A stretch of 64,000 nt of DNA, from positions 372,001 to 436,000 of the forward strand of contig NZ_JAEQND010000003.1 of NCBI RefSeq assembly GCF_016722765.1, given 5' to 3'. The notes under the pieces are model-generated. The model was not told where the DNA came from. It was given only the letters and a program-made list of their open reading frames with translations, and searched no databases. This DNA is from Ramlibacter alkalitolerans. Lineage in GTDB: Bacteria; Pseudomonadota; Gammaproteobacteria; Burkholderiales; Burkholderiaceae_C. This document shows, one piece after another, positions 8,959 to 17,753 of the stretch. Each line of letters begins with the position of its first letter. Within the stretch, counting starts at the first letter, position 1. Position numbers and translations under genes: made by a program.

Positions 8959-11004
8959 TCAGCCTGCGAAGGCGGCTCGGGTCGCGCCCGTTGCGCTCCC
9001 CTGTCCGTCTTGTCGGCGCGTCACGGCGGAACTTGAGGCGGCCTGGTGGGCCCCGCGCACCAGCGCGGCGGCGTCCAGGATCAGCGCCACGCGGCCGTCC
9101 CCCATGATGGTGGCGCCTGAGATGCCCGCGATGCGGCGGTAGTGCGTCTCCAGGTTCTTCACCACCACCTGCTGCTGGCCGACCAAGGCGCCCACCTCCA
9201 GCGCGATGCGGCGTTCGTCGGCCTGCACCAGTACCAGCATCGGCGTGGCCGCCGGCGCGCACTCCAGCCCCACCACGTCGGCGAGCGGGACCACCGGCAG
9301 GTATTCGTTGCGGACCTGCACGACACGCAGGCTCTCGGCCACGGACTTGACCGCGCCGGGGCGGGCCTGGAACGACTCGACCACGCTGGCCAGCGGCAGC
9401 ACGTACAGCTCCTCGCCGAGGCTGACGGTGATGCCGTCCATGATCGCCAGCGTGAGCGGCAGCCGCACGCGCACGCAGGTGCCGCGTCCGGCTTCCGAGT
9501 GCAGCTCCACGGATCCACCGAGGGCCTCGATGTTGCGCCGGACCACGTCCATGCCGACGCCGCGGCCCGAGACGTCGCTCACGGTTTCGGCGGTGGACAG
9601 CCCGGGGGCGAAGATCAGTTGCCAGACCTGGTCGTCGCTCGCCGCCTCCGGCAGCGGCAGGCCCGCGGCCCGCCCCTTCTCCAGGATGCGGGAGCGGTCG
9701 AGGCCGCGCCCGTCATCGCGCACCTCGATCACGACGCAGCCGCCCTCGTGGCGCGCCGCCAGCGTGAGCGTGCCGTGGGCCGGCTTGCCCGCCGCCACGC
9801 GCTGCTGCGGCGGCTCGATGCCGTGGTCCACGGCGTTGCGCACCAGGTGGGTGAGCGGATCGGTGATCTTCTCGATCATGCCCTTGTCCAGCTCGGTGGC
9901 CTCGCCGGCGGTGTGCAGTTCCACCTGCTTGCCCAGGCGCGCACCCAGGTCGCGCAGCATGCGCGGGAAGCGCTGGAACACCTCGCCCATGGGTACCATG
10001 CGGATGGCCATCACGGAATCCTGCAGCTGCCGCGTGGTGCGTTCCAGGTCCCCAAGCCCGCCTTCGAGGTGCTGCCGCTCGCCGGCGTCGATGCGCGCCG
10101 CGCGCTCGGCCAGCATCGCCTGGTTGATCACGAGTTCGCCGACCAGGTTGATCAGCTGGTCGATCTTGGCGACGGCGACGCGCAAGGTCTCGCCGGCTGC
10201 GGATGCCCGGTGGGGCACCGGATGCGTCGGCGGTGCAGGGGGCGCCGCGGCTGCTTCGCTCGTCGCCTGCGCAGGGGCGGGCCCGGCTTCGGGCCAGGGC
10301 GCCAGCCGCAGGCATTCACGCGGGACGTGGAAGCTGCACAGGTCCAGGACTTCGTCGTCCGTGGCGCCCGTGCGCAGGCGAAAGCGCGCCGTCGTGGCCG
10401 GCTGCCCCGGCAGGGCGTCGGCCGGCTGCAGCTCACCGGCGCCGCTGACTTCGCGGAACAGCTCCAGCAGGTCCTGCGCCATGGCGGCATCCGGCAGCGG
10501 GCCGGCCAGCACCTCAAGCTCGCGCGCTTCACCCCGGCCCGGCGAGCCGGCCCCCGGCTGCAGCCCTGCCGGATGCGCCCCCTGGCTCGCCAGCGCCGCC
10601 AGCCGTGCCAGCAGCGGCGCCGCGTCGGGCGGCGCGTCGGCCGCATCGCGTCGGTGGGCGAGCATGGCGCGCAGCAGGTCGCCGGCCTCCAGCAGCGTGT
10701 CGACCATCGCGGCGCTGACGCGCTGCTCGTGCCGGCGCAGCTGGTCCAGCAGCGTTTCCATCGCGTGCGTGAGGCTCGCCACCTCGCCGAAGCCGAAAGC
10801 CGCGGCGCCGCCCTTGACCGAGTGGGCGCAGCGGAAGATGGCATGCAGCGTCTCGTCCTGCGGCGCCGCCGGATCGAGGGCCAGCAGCAGCTGCTCGAGG
10901 CGGCGCAGGTTGTCCTCGGCCTCGTCGTGGAAGGCCTGGTGCAGGTCGCCCGGACCCATTCCCGTGGCGGGGCCGGCGGAAGAGGGTGCGAAGGGTAATG
11001 TCAT
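8959..11004 (-). CDS. cheA: CheA, chemotaxis sensor histidine kinase
   Basis: 681-aa class-II histidine kinase. The P1 Hpt domain carries the phosphorylated His61 (FRCAHSVKGGAAAFGF). A variable middle at about 155-270 may be a P2-like domain. The P3 dimerisation helices follow (VAKIDQLINLVGELVINQAM), then the P4 kinase with the N box (LTHLVRNAVDHGIE), G1 (EVRDDGRGLD) and G2 (DVSGRGVGMDVVRRN), and the P5 CheW-like domain (PLTLAIMDGITV; ALEVGALVGQQQVVVKNLE). It heads the cheA-cheW-cheD minus-strand cluster, next to the flagellar operon, and phosphorylates CheY/CheB-type receivers. Confidence 0.97.
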   Translation of the reverse strand: MTLPFAPSSAGPATGMGPGDLHQAFHDEAEDNLRRLEQLLLALDPAAPQDETLHAIFRCAHSVKGGAAAFGFGEVASLTHAMETLLDQLRRHEQRVSAAMVDTLLEAGDLLRAMLAHRRDAADAPPDAAPLLARLAALASQGAHPAGLQPGAGSPGRGEARELEVLAGPLPDAAMAQDLLELFREVSGAGELQPADALPGQPATTARFRLRTGATDDEVLDLCSFHVPRECLRLAPWPEAGPAPAQATSEAAAAPPAPPTHPVPHRASAAGETLRVAVAKIDQLINLVGELVINQAMLAERAARIDAGERQHLEGGLGDLERTTRQLQDSVMAIRMVPMGEVFQRFPRMLRDLGARLGKQVELHTAGEATELDKGMIEKITDPLTHLVRNAVDHGIEPPQQRVAAGKPAHGTLTLAARHEGGCVVIEVRDDGRGLDRSRILEKGRAAGLPLPEAASDDQVWQLIFAPGLSTAETVSDVSGRGVGMDVVRRNIEALGGSVELHSEAGRGTCVRVRLPLTLAIMDGITVSLGEELYVLPLASVVESFQARPGAVKSVAESLRVVQVRNEYLPVVPLADVVGLECAPAATPMLVLVQADERRIALEVGALVGQQQVVVKNLETHYRRIAGISGATIMGDGRVALILDAAALVRGAHQAASSSAVTRRQDGQGSATGATRAAFAG

Positions 11005-11112
11005 GGGTCCTCCTGCGCCAGCCGGCGAGGCTGCCGCGATGGACGATTCTGGACCGGCGGCACCCTGCGCGTGGCCGCCGAAAGAGGCACGAGGAGCCCT
11101 CTTTTCGCGCGA

Positions 11113-11775
11113 TCAGGCCGCCGTCGCGAGCAGCCCCGCGCGCATGGCATAGCGCGTCAGTGCCGCGACGTTGTGGACGCCCAGGCGCTGCATCACGCGC
11201 GCGCGATGGACGTTGACCGTGTTGGCGCTCAGGCCCAGGGCATGGCCAATTTCCTTCGAGCTGCGGCCCTTGGCCGTCAGGGTCAGGATCTCGCGCTGCC
11301 GCTCGGTGAGCGTCCCTGCGGGCTGCTCTTCGTCGCTTGCCAGCAGCGCCTGCGTCACCGCGCCGGCGAAATAGGAGCCGGTCGTCGCGACCGCGCGCAG
11401 CGCGTATTCGAGTTCCACCGGCGCGGCGTCCTTCATCAGGTAGCCGCTGGCGCCGTTCTGCAGTGCCCGCCGGACGTACGCGGCGCCGTCGTGCATCGAC
11501 AGCATGACGACCCGCACCGAAGGGTGGCGGGCCCGGAGCTGCTGCAGGGACTGCATGCCGTCCATGCGCGGCATGCTGATGTCGCACAGCACGATGTCCG
11601 GTGTCCACGATGCGAGCACGCCCAGGAGCTCCTCGCCATCGCGCGCCTGCGCCAGCACGCGCATTCCGGCCATCCGGGAGATCAGGGCCACCAGGCCGGC
11701 GCGGACCATGTCATGGTCGTCGGCGACCACGATCGTGATGGCGGTGGAAGAGGGCGGCGGCGGCGGTGTGCTCAT
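11113..11775 (-). CDS. NarL/FixJ-family response regulator
   Basis: 220-aa two-domain regulator. The receiver domain at about 13-130 has acidic DD19-20, phospho-acceptor D65 (IVLCDISMPRMDG) and K115 (SGYLMKDA). The C-terminal LuxR-type HTH at about 152-215 has LTERQREILTLTAKGRSSKE and LSANTVNVHRARVMQRLGV. It lies upstream of cheA on the same strand with a 108-bp gap. No dedicated histidine kinase is adjacent, so its phosphodonor is unknown; CheA is one possibility by position only. Confidence 0.92.
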   Translation of the reverse strand: MSTPPPPPSSTAITIVVADDHDMVRAGLVALISRMAGMRVLAQARDGEELLGVLASWTPDIVLCDISMPRMDGMQSLQQLRARHPSVRVVMLSMHDGAAYVRRALQNGASGYLMKDAAPVELEYALRAVATTGSYFAGAVTQALLASDEEQPAGTLTERQREILTLTAKGRSSKEIGHALGLSANTVNVHRARVMQRLGVHNVAALTRYAMRAGLLATAA

Positions 11776-12421
11776 GACTTCAGGTTCGCATCTCGTTCGG
11801 CTCGAAGGCGATTTCAGCGAACTCGGCGTGGCAGGGGCTTGAGCGGAATCAAACGGATCAAGGGCAGCGCGCCTGCGCGTCAGCGTCGTGTCGGATTTGC
11901 CACGATCGTAGCCGGCTGCATGGATGTCGCCGCGGGGGCACGGTTCTGCGATTTGCCGCTTCGCGCATCAGGGGTGTCTCGCGGCCGCCCGCAACGCGTC
12001 CTGGCCTTGGGGACGCAAAACTGCTTGAGCCTGCCTCGGCGAGCACTCGCGCGAACTGCGGCCAACGAGGCGTCGGGCACCCGATTGGGCAGGCTGGCTT
12101 CCTCCGGGCTGGGGTGAACCTGATGGGCTCCGGCGCCCGGGGGTCAACGCGCGAGCGTCACCATCCGCGCGATCGGTCCTGTCGATCGTGCACCAAGTCA
12201 TGCTGAGCAGAAGCGGGCTGCCGTGCGTCTGCATACACGCCGTCGCGGCGGTGCTTTCGTCCCACGAGTTCCGCCTCGGCCGATGAGGTACTTTCATCCG
12301 CAGCCATACCGTGTCCCCAAAGGTTGACGTCGCTTCCGCCCTGTGCGCGATCTCGCAATCTCAGGTCAAGGCGATGAAGCGCCGGCCGCACGGGTTGGTC
12401 GCACAGGCCGCCCCACCGTGA
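11776..12421 (+). other. 646-bp gap, nothing recognised
   Basis: This stretch separates the chemotaxis genes from the island remnant. Short open frames exist on both strands, but none has a convincing ribosome site, family motif or codon pattern like the neighbours. I see no tRNA, IS end or clear terminator. It may be decayed island DNA. Confidence 0.5.
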
Positions 12422-12925
12422 TCAGGCTGCTGTCGGCAGCGGCACCTGCTGCGCCGCGTCAGCAGCGCCGTGAGCGTACAGGTCGTGGGCAGGAAGCCGG
12501 ATCAGCGCCGCCGCTTCCTCGCGTGTACCTTCCAGCCATTGCTCCAAGTCGTTGCGCTCCAGAGCGACGATCGTGCGCTTGTCCTGCTGCTCCGCCGGCA
12601 AAGACTGCTTGTCCGGCCCCACGTCCGGCCGGTGCATCAGGGACAAGACCGGATGCGCATTGCAGTTGATCGTGAGCATGGCGTAACTCGGGATCACTTC
12701 TCCGGTCGCTGGGTCGGTCCACTCGTTCCACAGCCCGGCGATCGCGAGTGGAGCGCCGTCTGCCCTCCGGAAGCGCCACCAGATGTTCTTGCCCGTCCCC
12801 CAGTACGGCTCGTCGAAGTCCTCCAGCGGAACGATGCAGCGCTGGCCGCGATCCCACGGCCCCCAGAAGCTGCGAGCCTCTGGCTCTCGTCTCTCCGGGT
12901 CCCAACGGGCGTTGTTCGTGCTCAT
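12422..12925 (-). pseudogene. SRAP/YedK-like (SOS-response-associated peptidase) remnant, N-terminus missing
   Basis: From ATG 12925 the 167 codons resemble the C-terminal two thirds of an SRAP (YedK/HMCES) protein: NNARWDPERR, QRCIVPLEDFDEPYW, PLAIAGLWNEWTDPATGEVI, SYAMLTINCNAHPVLSLMH and the end block IRLPAHDLYAHG. SRAP proteins form a DNA-protein crosslink at abasic sites through Cys2, which follows the start Met. That N-terminal part, with its Met-Cys start, is absent here. The frame continues upstream to 13141, but that sequence is Arg/Pro-rich and does not look like SRAP. I infer a truncated, probably inactive gene in the island. Confidence 0.6.
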
Positions 12926-13151
12926 TGGTGCCGCAGGCGGTGGAGGTCCACCTCGTGCCGCGTCCAGGCGAACCCTCCCTCGCGTCGGGCGAGGCCGCCC
13001 AGGGCCCATGGCCGCAGCTGTGGCCAACCCCGTGGCGGACGCGACCGGTGCGCGCATCCGGCAACTGCCGCTGTCGCGCGAACGCCTGGGCGCGACGCTG
13101 GCGTTTAACGGGGCAGGCTGGCGGCGCACCAGGCGTCGCATCCACCAGCTG

Positions 13152-13724
13152 CTACGGCACCTGAGGCACCTTAGATCGTTGTGCGGCGAGCATGACCCAG
13201 CGGTTCAGGGTGTCTCCGGCACCTACAAGCGCCGTTCTCGTGTGCGCTGCAACGACCTTGTCACCCGGGTCGAAGAGGACCACGCAGTCCTGTCCATGCT
13301 GCTGTGCGGAGCGATAGATGAGGCCTTCCAGGCCGGCGGCATGCGCATCGCTGGCAAGCTCCTGCGTCTCCCCAAAGCGCAGTGACTGCAGCACTGGCCA
13401 GTTCGCCGCGTGCGGACGCAGGTCCCCCAGCTCCAGGTTGCGCCGGACTTGAACCGTCAGCAGTTCTCGCCTGCGCAGCTCGTGGAGCGAGAGCAGCGGA
13501 GCCTCGCGGCGGAACAGCGCTTCGTACAACGCGGTGTCCGGCGCCTCTCCGAAATAGGCGCATGGCACGCTGGGCAGATCGAAGCGTCCGGAGAGCAGTC
13601 CGACTGGCGCGAGTTTCAGCGGGCCGCGGCGGACGGCGCTGCCGCGGGCGCGCTGCACCCGAAAGAGTGACTGTCCCGACGCCAGGGAGTAGGTGGTGAT
13701 GACTTCGAGATCGGAAAGCTTCAT
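13152..13724 (-). CDS. RES-domain toxin of a RES-Xre toxin-antitoxin pair
   Basis: 190-aa protein with the RES fold features: an early Arg (SLFRVQRARGSAV, R22), GRFDLPSVPCAYFGE (47-60), ALYEALFR (E69) and a later Ser in LIYRSAQQHGQD. Characterised RES toxins are ADP-ribosyltransferase-like enzymes that modify or degrade NAD+. It lies 9 bp downstream of an antitoxin-like gene, the normal RES-Xre order (antitoxin first). It is part of the island remnant between the chemotaxis and LysR genes. Assignment to the family is firm; activity is inferred. Confidence 0.85.
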   Translation of the reverse strand: MKLSDLEVITTYSLASGQSLFRVQRARGSAVRRGPLKLAPVGLLSGRFDLPSVPCAYFGEAPDTALYEALFRREAPLLSLHELRRRELLTVQVRRNLELGDLRPHAANWPVLQSLRFGETQELASDAHAAGLEGLIYRSAQQHGQDCVVLFDPGDKVVAAHTRTALVGAGDTLNRWVMLAAQRSKVPQVP

Positions 13725-13733
13725 GGGCGGGGC

Positions 13734-14204
13734 TTAACTGCCCCGCGCTGCCAGTTCGACGACCCGGGCTCCAGCTCCTCGCTCGATCGCCTCTCTCGGC
13801 GTGGTGCCATCGAGGCCACCCAAGGGCGTTTCGAGGAAAGCCAGGAGAGCCCAACCTTCTTCCGTTCCAAGGGCATTCGACAGCTTCGGCAGCACGTCCC
13901 ACATGGGGCTGTCGAACTGCCACCGGGGCATCCGGTAGCCGCGCTTGGCCTGCGTGAGGCCGATGGCGCGTCCCTTGGCGATCCAGGAGTTCACGGTGAC
14001 CCGTGTCGTTCCGGTCATTTCGGCGGCTTCATCGGTTGAGATCATGTCGCCCGCCTCCAGGCGCTTCTGGCGCGCCAGCAGACTGCCGGCCAGAAGAGCA
14101 CGTGATTCGGAAGGCGACGTGAAATCATCGGACGAAAGGGCTTTGGATCGACTCCTGGCATTCGCGCGGGAGTTCGTTGCAATGGAGGGTGAAGGTGACT
14201 TCAT
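13734..14204 (-). CDS. Xre/MbcA/ParS-type antitoxin of the RES pair
   Basis: 156-aa protein. After a Ser-rich N-terminus of about 45 residues comes a helix-turn-helix/excisionase-like DNA-binding part (MISTDEAAEMTGTTRVTVNS, about 54-73). The C-terminal toxin-binding domain typical of Xre/MbcA/ParS antitoxins follows (EEGWALLAFLETPLGGLDGT; TPREAIERGAGARVVELAA). It neutralises the downstream RES toxin and probably autoregulates the operon. The N-terminal DNA-binding part looks MerR/AlpA-like rather than classic Xre, which is a little unusual. Confidence 0.8.
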   Translation of the reverse strand: MKSPSPSIATNSRANARSRSKALSSDDFTSPSESRALLAGSLLARQKRLEAGDMISTDEAAEMTGTTRVTVNSWIAKGRAIGLTQAKRGYRMPRWQFDSPMWDVLPKLSNALGTEEGWALLAFLETPLGGLDGTTPREAIERGAGARVVELAARGS

Positions 14205-14213
14205 GGCAACGAT

Positions 14214-14813
14214 TCAGGGCAGGTTGCGCCCATCCACCTTGAGCGCGTGGAAGAAGGCCCCTCCATGACGTTCGACACGCCCCGCCTTGCGCACAGCGCC
14301 GTCGACGGCCCGCTGGACACGGTTAACGAACTTGCGCAGCTGCTTCAAGGTCTCAGCCATGCGCCGGCAAGCTTCACGATAGCGGCAGTCGAACCCGTCG
14401 TCGTCGTCGAAGGCCAGCAGACCCCTCGCATAGATCTCGTCGACGAGTTCAAGATACCTGTCGAGAAGCCTCTTGCCGGCTGCATCCACCTGCTCATAGG
14501 CAAACTGGCCAAGGCCGCCGACCACGACCAGAGCTTTGGCCTTCGATCGCTCCGCCCGCTTCGCGGTGTCCGCCTTCACGAGAGTAATGCGCTTCCGTTC
14601 GGCGGTGCTCGTTCCGTGTGCGGCTTGCAGGAAACCCAGCAACTGGCACTTGTCGGCATCAGAGAGGCGGTCGGATGCGGCAGCCTTCTCGACGCCAGCT
14701 TGTCGCAATTGCTCCAGCAGGGCGTCCGGTGACTTCCGGAGTTCAGCAGCGAAGGCGCCGACTGTGCCAGGTGCGTACTGGTCTGAAGCGGCATCGACGG
14801 CAAGCGATGGCAT
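14214..14813 (-). CDS. Stand-alone IF-2 N-terminal-like domain protein
   Basis: 199-aa protein of unknown function. Residues about 18-80 closely resemble the N-terminal domain of bacterial initiation factor IF-2 (VGAFAAELRKSPDALLEQLR, QAGVEKAAASDRLSDADKCQ, then GFLQAAHGTS and KRITLVKADT). The GTPase and later domains of IF-2 are absent. The rest is helical and charged (LVDEIYARGLLAFDDDDGFD; FVNRVQRAVDGAVRKAG). It lies between the toxin-antitoxin pair and the integrase remnant, on the same strand, 9 bp upstream of the antitoxin, so it may be co-transcribed with the pair. A role in the island (regulatory or anti-host) is speculation. Confidence 0.7.
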   Translation of the reverse strand: MPSLAVDAASDQYAPGTVGAFAAELRKSPDALLEQLRQAGVEKAAASDRLSDADKCQLLGFLQAAHGTSTAERKRITLVKADTAKRAERSKAKALVVVGGLGQFAYEQVDAAGKRLLDRYLELVDEIYARGLLAFDDDDGFDCRYREACRRMAETLKQLRKFVNRVQRAVDGAVRKAGRVERHGGAFFHALKVDGRNLP

Positions 14814-14832
14814 GTTAATTCGGGTTAGTTCG

Positions 14833-15606
14833 TTAAGTTGGTAATGTAGAGGGCAAGCATCCGACTGTCAAGGTGCCCCTCCGCAGCAGCAGGTCGAGCG
14901 CCTTCCGCTTTTCGGGCAGGTACTCGTGCGCGTCGTAGTGCTGGTCTTGGACGCCCCCGATGCCGTGCGACTGCAGCTGCCCGCGAACGTGCTTGGTGAC
15001 GCCAGCCGCGGCAAGCATCGTCTCGATGCCGCTGCGGACCCGCTTCAACTGGAAGTCTTCTATGCCCGCGTGCTCAGCGACGTCGCTGGCCCATTTCGAA
15101 ATGCTGGTGGGGTGCATGGGAGTCTTGCCACCGTCGGTAGAGAACAGGTACCCACCCGCCGGGAGAGCGGCAAGTTCAACGCGCATGCGCTTCGTGACCG
15201 GCAGCAGGTGTTCCCGGGCTTCGGTGCGCTTGCCCTTCGGGTCCATCAAGGGCAGGGTGCCTCCGGCCAGCGCAGAGCGCTGTACTCGCACGAGTTGCGC
15301 CGCCCGCTGGCCGCCGGTCAATACATGCAGGCGCAAAGCTGCACCGATCACTCCCGGCTCGTCTTGCAGCGCGCCCCAGTACTTCCGCAGCTCCGCAGCC
15401 GCCAGCGGGTTCTTGTCGGCTTGCACCTTGCCGGCCGCGATGCTTTCCACAGGGTTTGTGTTGACCTGGAAATCCGCGAACGCCTTGGGCAGGTTCGGAT
15501 CCGAATCCGCCCTGATGGCGCATGCGTACGCCGCGCGCAAGTACGCCCGCAAGTTGCGCGCTGTGGTCTTCTTGCCAGCCTCGTGCGGCCGCCGCAATGC
15601 GGCCAC
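14833..15606 (-). pseudogene. Tyrosine recombinase/integrase, N-terminally truncated
   Basis: 257 codons that correspond to the core-binding end and catalytic domain of a tyrosine integrase. Visible are the first Arg box (LRLHVLTGGQRAAQLVR, R101), a Lys in the beta-hairpin (DPKGKRTE), the second Arg box (FQLKRVRSGIETML, probably R191, with no His at the usual place), a His in LQSHGIGGVQ (H214) and the nucleophile Tyr in DQHYDAHEYL (Y224). About 100-150 N-terminal residues (arm-binding region) are missing. The frame ends within 35 bp of the 3' end of the lysR gene, which suggests that deletion removed the 5' part. Confidence 0.75.
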
Positions 15607-15636
15607 GATGCACGTCCTACCACCAGCCTGCTACCC

Positions 15637-16563
15637 CTATGAAGAAGCGCATCGGCCCTGGCGTTGCCGTGTCCCCTTCAAGTCTCCGAACAGGTCGTAC
15701 AGCTGTTGCGCCGCGGGCGAGAGCGTGCGGCCCCTGCGCCGGATCAAGCCCACCTTGCGGTGCACGATGGGATCCACCAACGGCACGCTGACCAGGATCG
15801 GGTGGTCCTTGGCGGGCATGGCCATCGAGGGCACCGCTGCCACGCCGAGGCCCGCTTCGACGAGGCCCAGGGCCGTGGTGACGTGCTCCGCCTCGTAGAT
15901 CGCCTGCGGACGCCTCGCCACCCCGGCGAGCGCCTGGTCCAGCACGACCCGGTTGCCTGAAGACCGGCCGACAGACACGTAGTCGTACTCGCTCAGCTGC
16001 GCCCAGCTCACGCGGCGTTGCTTCGCCAGCGGGTGATCACGGCGGCACGCGGCCACGAAGCGTTCCTCCACCAGCGGCTTGAATTCGAGCTCGCCTTCCT
16101 GTGCGCCGATGAAGTTCAGGCCGAAGTCCGCCTCGCTGCGGGCGACCGCCGCCAGCACCTCGTTGGCGCTCGCGTCGAGCACCTTCACGCGCACGCGCGG
16201 CGACTGCTGGTGGTAGAGGCGGATCACGTGCGAGAGGTAGTAGTACACGGTGGAGGGCACGCACGCCACGGTGACCTCTCCCATCCGCGTCGCCGTGCCG
16301 CCGCGGATGCCGACCAGCGTGGCATCGAGCTCGTCCAGCAGTTCACGCACCTTGCGCTCGAAATCCCGACCCACTGCAGTGAGCGTGACGCGTCGCGTGT
16401 TGCGTTCCAGCAGCCGCACGCCGAGCGCCTGCTCCAGCTTCTCGATGCGGCGGCTGAAGGCCGGCTGCGACAGGTGCACGGCCTCGGCCGCCTTGCGGAA
16501 ATTGCTGAGCTCGGCAACGGTGCGGAAGGCCACGAGGTCGTTCAGGTCGAAGTTCATCGCCAC
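15637..16563 (-). CDS. LysR-family transcriptional regulator
   Basis: 308-aa regulator. The winged HTH is at residues 6-65 (FRKAAEAVHLSQPAFSRRIE; LEQALGVRLLERNTRRVTLT) and a LysR substrate-binding domain is at about 92-295 (EVTVACVPSTVYYYLSHVIR; YEAEHVTTALGLVEAGLGVA). It is divergent from the GalD-Bug-hydratase-CoA-transferase-lyase operon, with about 90 bp between the starts, and probably controls it. Its own 3' end borders the island remnant. Confidence 0.93.
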   Translation of the reverse strand: MAMNFDLNDLVAFRTVAELSNFRKAAEAVHLSQPAFSRRIEKLEQALGVRLLERNTRRVTLTAVGRDFERKVRELLDELDATLVGIRGGTATRMGEVTVACVPSTVYYYLSHVIRLYHQQSPRVRVKVLDASANEVLAAVARSEADFGLNFIGAQEGELEFKPLVEERFVAACRRDHPLAKQRRVSWAQLSEYDYVSVGRSSGNRVVLDQALAGVARRPQAIYEAEHVTTALGLVEAGLGVAAVPSMAMPAKDHPILVSVPLVDPIVHRKVGLIRRRGRTLSPAAQQLYDLFGDLKGTRQRQGRCASS

Positions 16564-16604
16564 GGTGCACCCGCCTTTCAGTGATGTGCGTGGAACATCA
16601 GTTG

Positions 16605-16615
16605 ATCTTAAAGAT
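16605..16615 (+). promoter_or_regulatory. Candidate LysR operator between lysR and galD-like operon
   Basis: ATCTT-A-AAGAT is a perfect short inverted repeat in the 92-bp divergent spacer. It sits about 40 bp from each start codon, in the place expected for a LysR-type site. The surrounding bases do not clearly extend the symmetry, so this is a candidate only. Confidence 0.4.
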
Positions 16616-16655
16616 GCAATTCACTTTGGCAATGCCGGAATGGATCATCCGCTCC

Positions 16656-17753
16656 ATGCAACGAGTCATCCCCTGCGTCCTGATGCGTGCCGGCACGTCG
16701 AGAGGGCCCTTCTTCCTGCGCGAGTGGCTGCCGGCCGACGAGACCGCCCGCGACGAAGCGCTGATCGGCGCGATCGGCGCGTCGGACCTGCTGCAGGTCG
16801 ACGGCGTGGGCGGCGGCAGCACGCTCACCAGCAAGGTGGCCATCGTCTCGCGGTCCTCGCAGGCCGGGTGCGACGTCGACTACCTCTTCGCCCAGGTGGG
16901 CGTGGGCCAGAAGTCGGTCGACACGCGGCCGAACTGCGGCAACATGCTGTCGGGCGTGGCCCCCTTCGCGATCGAGCAGGGGCTCGTCCAGGCGCGGGAG
17001 GGAGAGACGACCGTCCGCGTGTTCAACGTGAACACACGCTCGCGCATCGACGTCACCGTCCAGACGCCCGGCCGGCGCGTGCGCTACGACGGCCAGACCG
17101 GCATCGACGGGGTGGCCGGCACGGCAGCGCCCATCCGGCTGGACTTTCTGGACGCCTGGGGTGCGGTGACGGGCTCGCTGTTCCCCACGGGCAACCGCAT
17201 CGACACCATCGATGGGATCGAGGTGAGCTGCATCGACGCCGCGATGCCGCTGGTGATCCTGCGCGCCCGCGACCTGGGGCTGGGCGGCCGCGAGCAGCCC
17301 GCCGAACTTGACGCCGACACCGCGCTGCTGGCCCGCATCGAGGCGATCCGCCGCGCCGCCGGCGAGGCCATGGGCCTCGGCGACGTCTCGGGCAGCGTCA
17401 TCCCGAAGCTGGTGATCGCCAGCGACGGCGACGACGCCGACAGCGTCACCTCCCGCTATTTCACGCCCCGCCGCTGCCACGCATCCCATGCGGTCACGGG
17501 GGCGATCGGCGTTGCTACGGCCTTCGCGCTGCCCGGCACCGTCATCAGCGGTGCCGCGCGACGCGGTGGCGTCCGCTCCATCGCCGTCCTGCATCCGCAG
17601 GGACGGATCGAAATCGAAGTGGCCGTCGAAGGCGACCGCGACCACGCCCGCGTGCAGCGCGCCGCCCTCGTGCGCACCGCGCGAAAGATCCTGCAGGGCG
17701 ACCTGCACCTCCCACCCCATGTGTTCTCGAGAATTCCCGAAGGAGACAAGCCC
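16656..17753 (+). CDS. PrpF/GalD-family isomerase (4-oxalomesaconate tautomerase-like), in frame with next gene
   Basis: About 366 codons of the PrpF fold: CVLMRAGTSRGPFFLREWLP, VDGVGGGSTLTSKVAIVSRS, the catalytic-loop Cys in DTRPNCGNMLSGVAPFAIEQ, IDAAMPLVILRA and a C-terminal half with CHASHAVTGAIGVATAF. The family moves double bonds in unsaturated di- and tricarboxylates (PrpF, 2-methylaconitate; GalD, 4-oxalomesaconate). I prefer ATG 16656 because family members begin close to the IPCVLMR motif; ATG 16632 is also possible. There is no stop codon before the Bug gene, so the frame reads straight into it (see finding). The natural end is probably near 17750. Confidence 0.85.

Noticed and set aside
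12945-13141. Upstream extension of the SRAP-like frame to ATG 13141
   Set aside because: The added 72 codons are Arg/Pro-rich, without SRAP features, and lie against the toxin gene end.
16581-16655. Longer N-terminus of the GalD-like protein (from ATG 16581)
   Set aside because: These codons lie in the divergent promoter spacer, contain the candidate LysR operator, and add residues not expected before the IPCVLMR motif.
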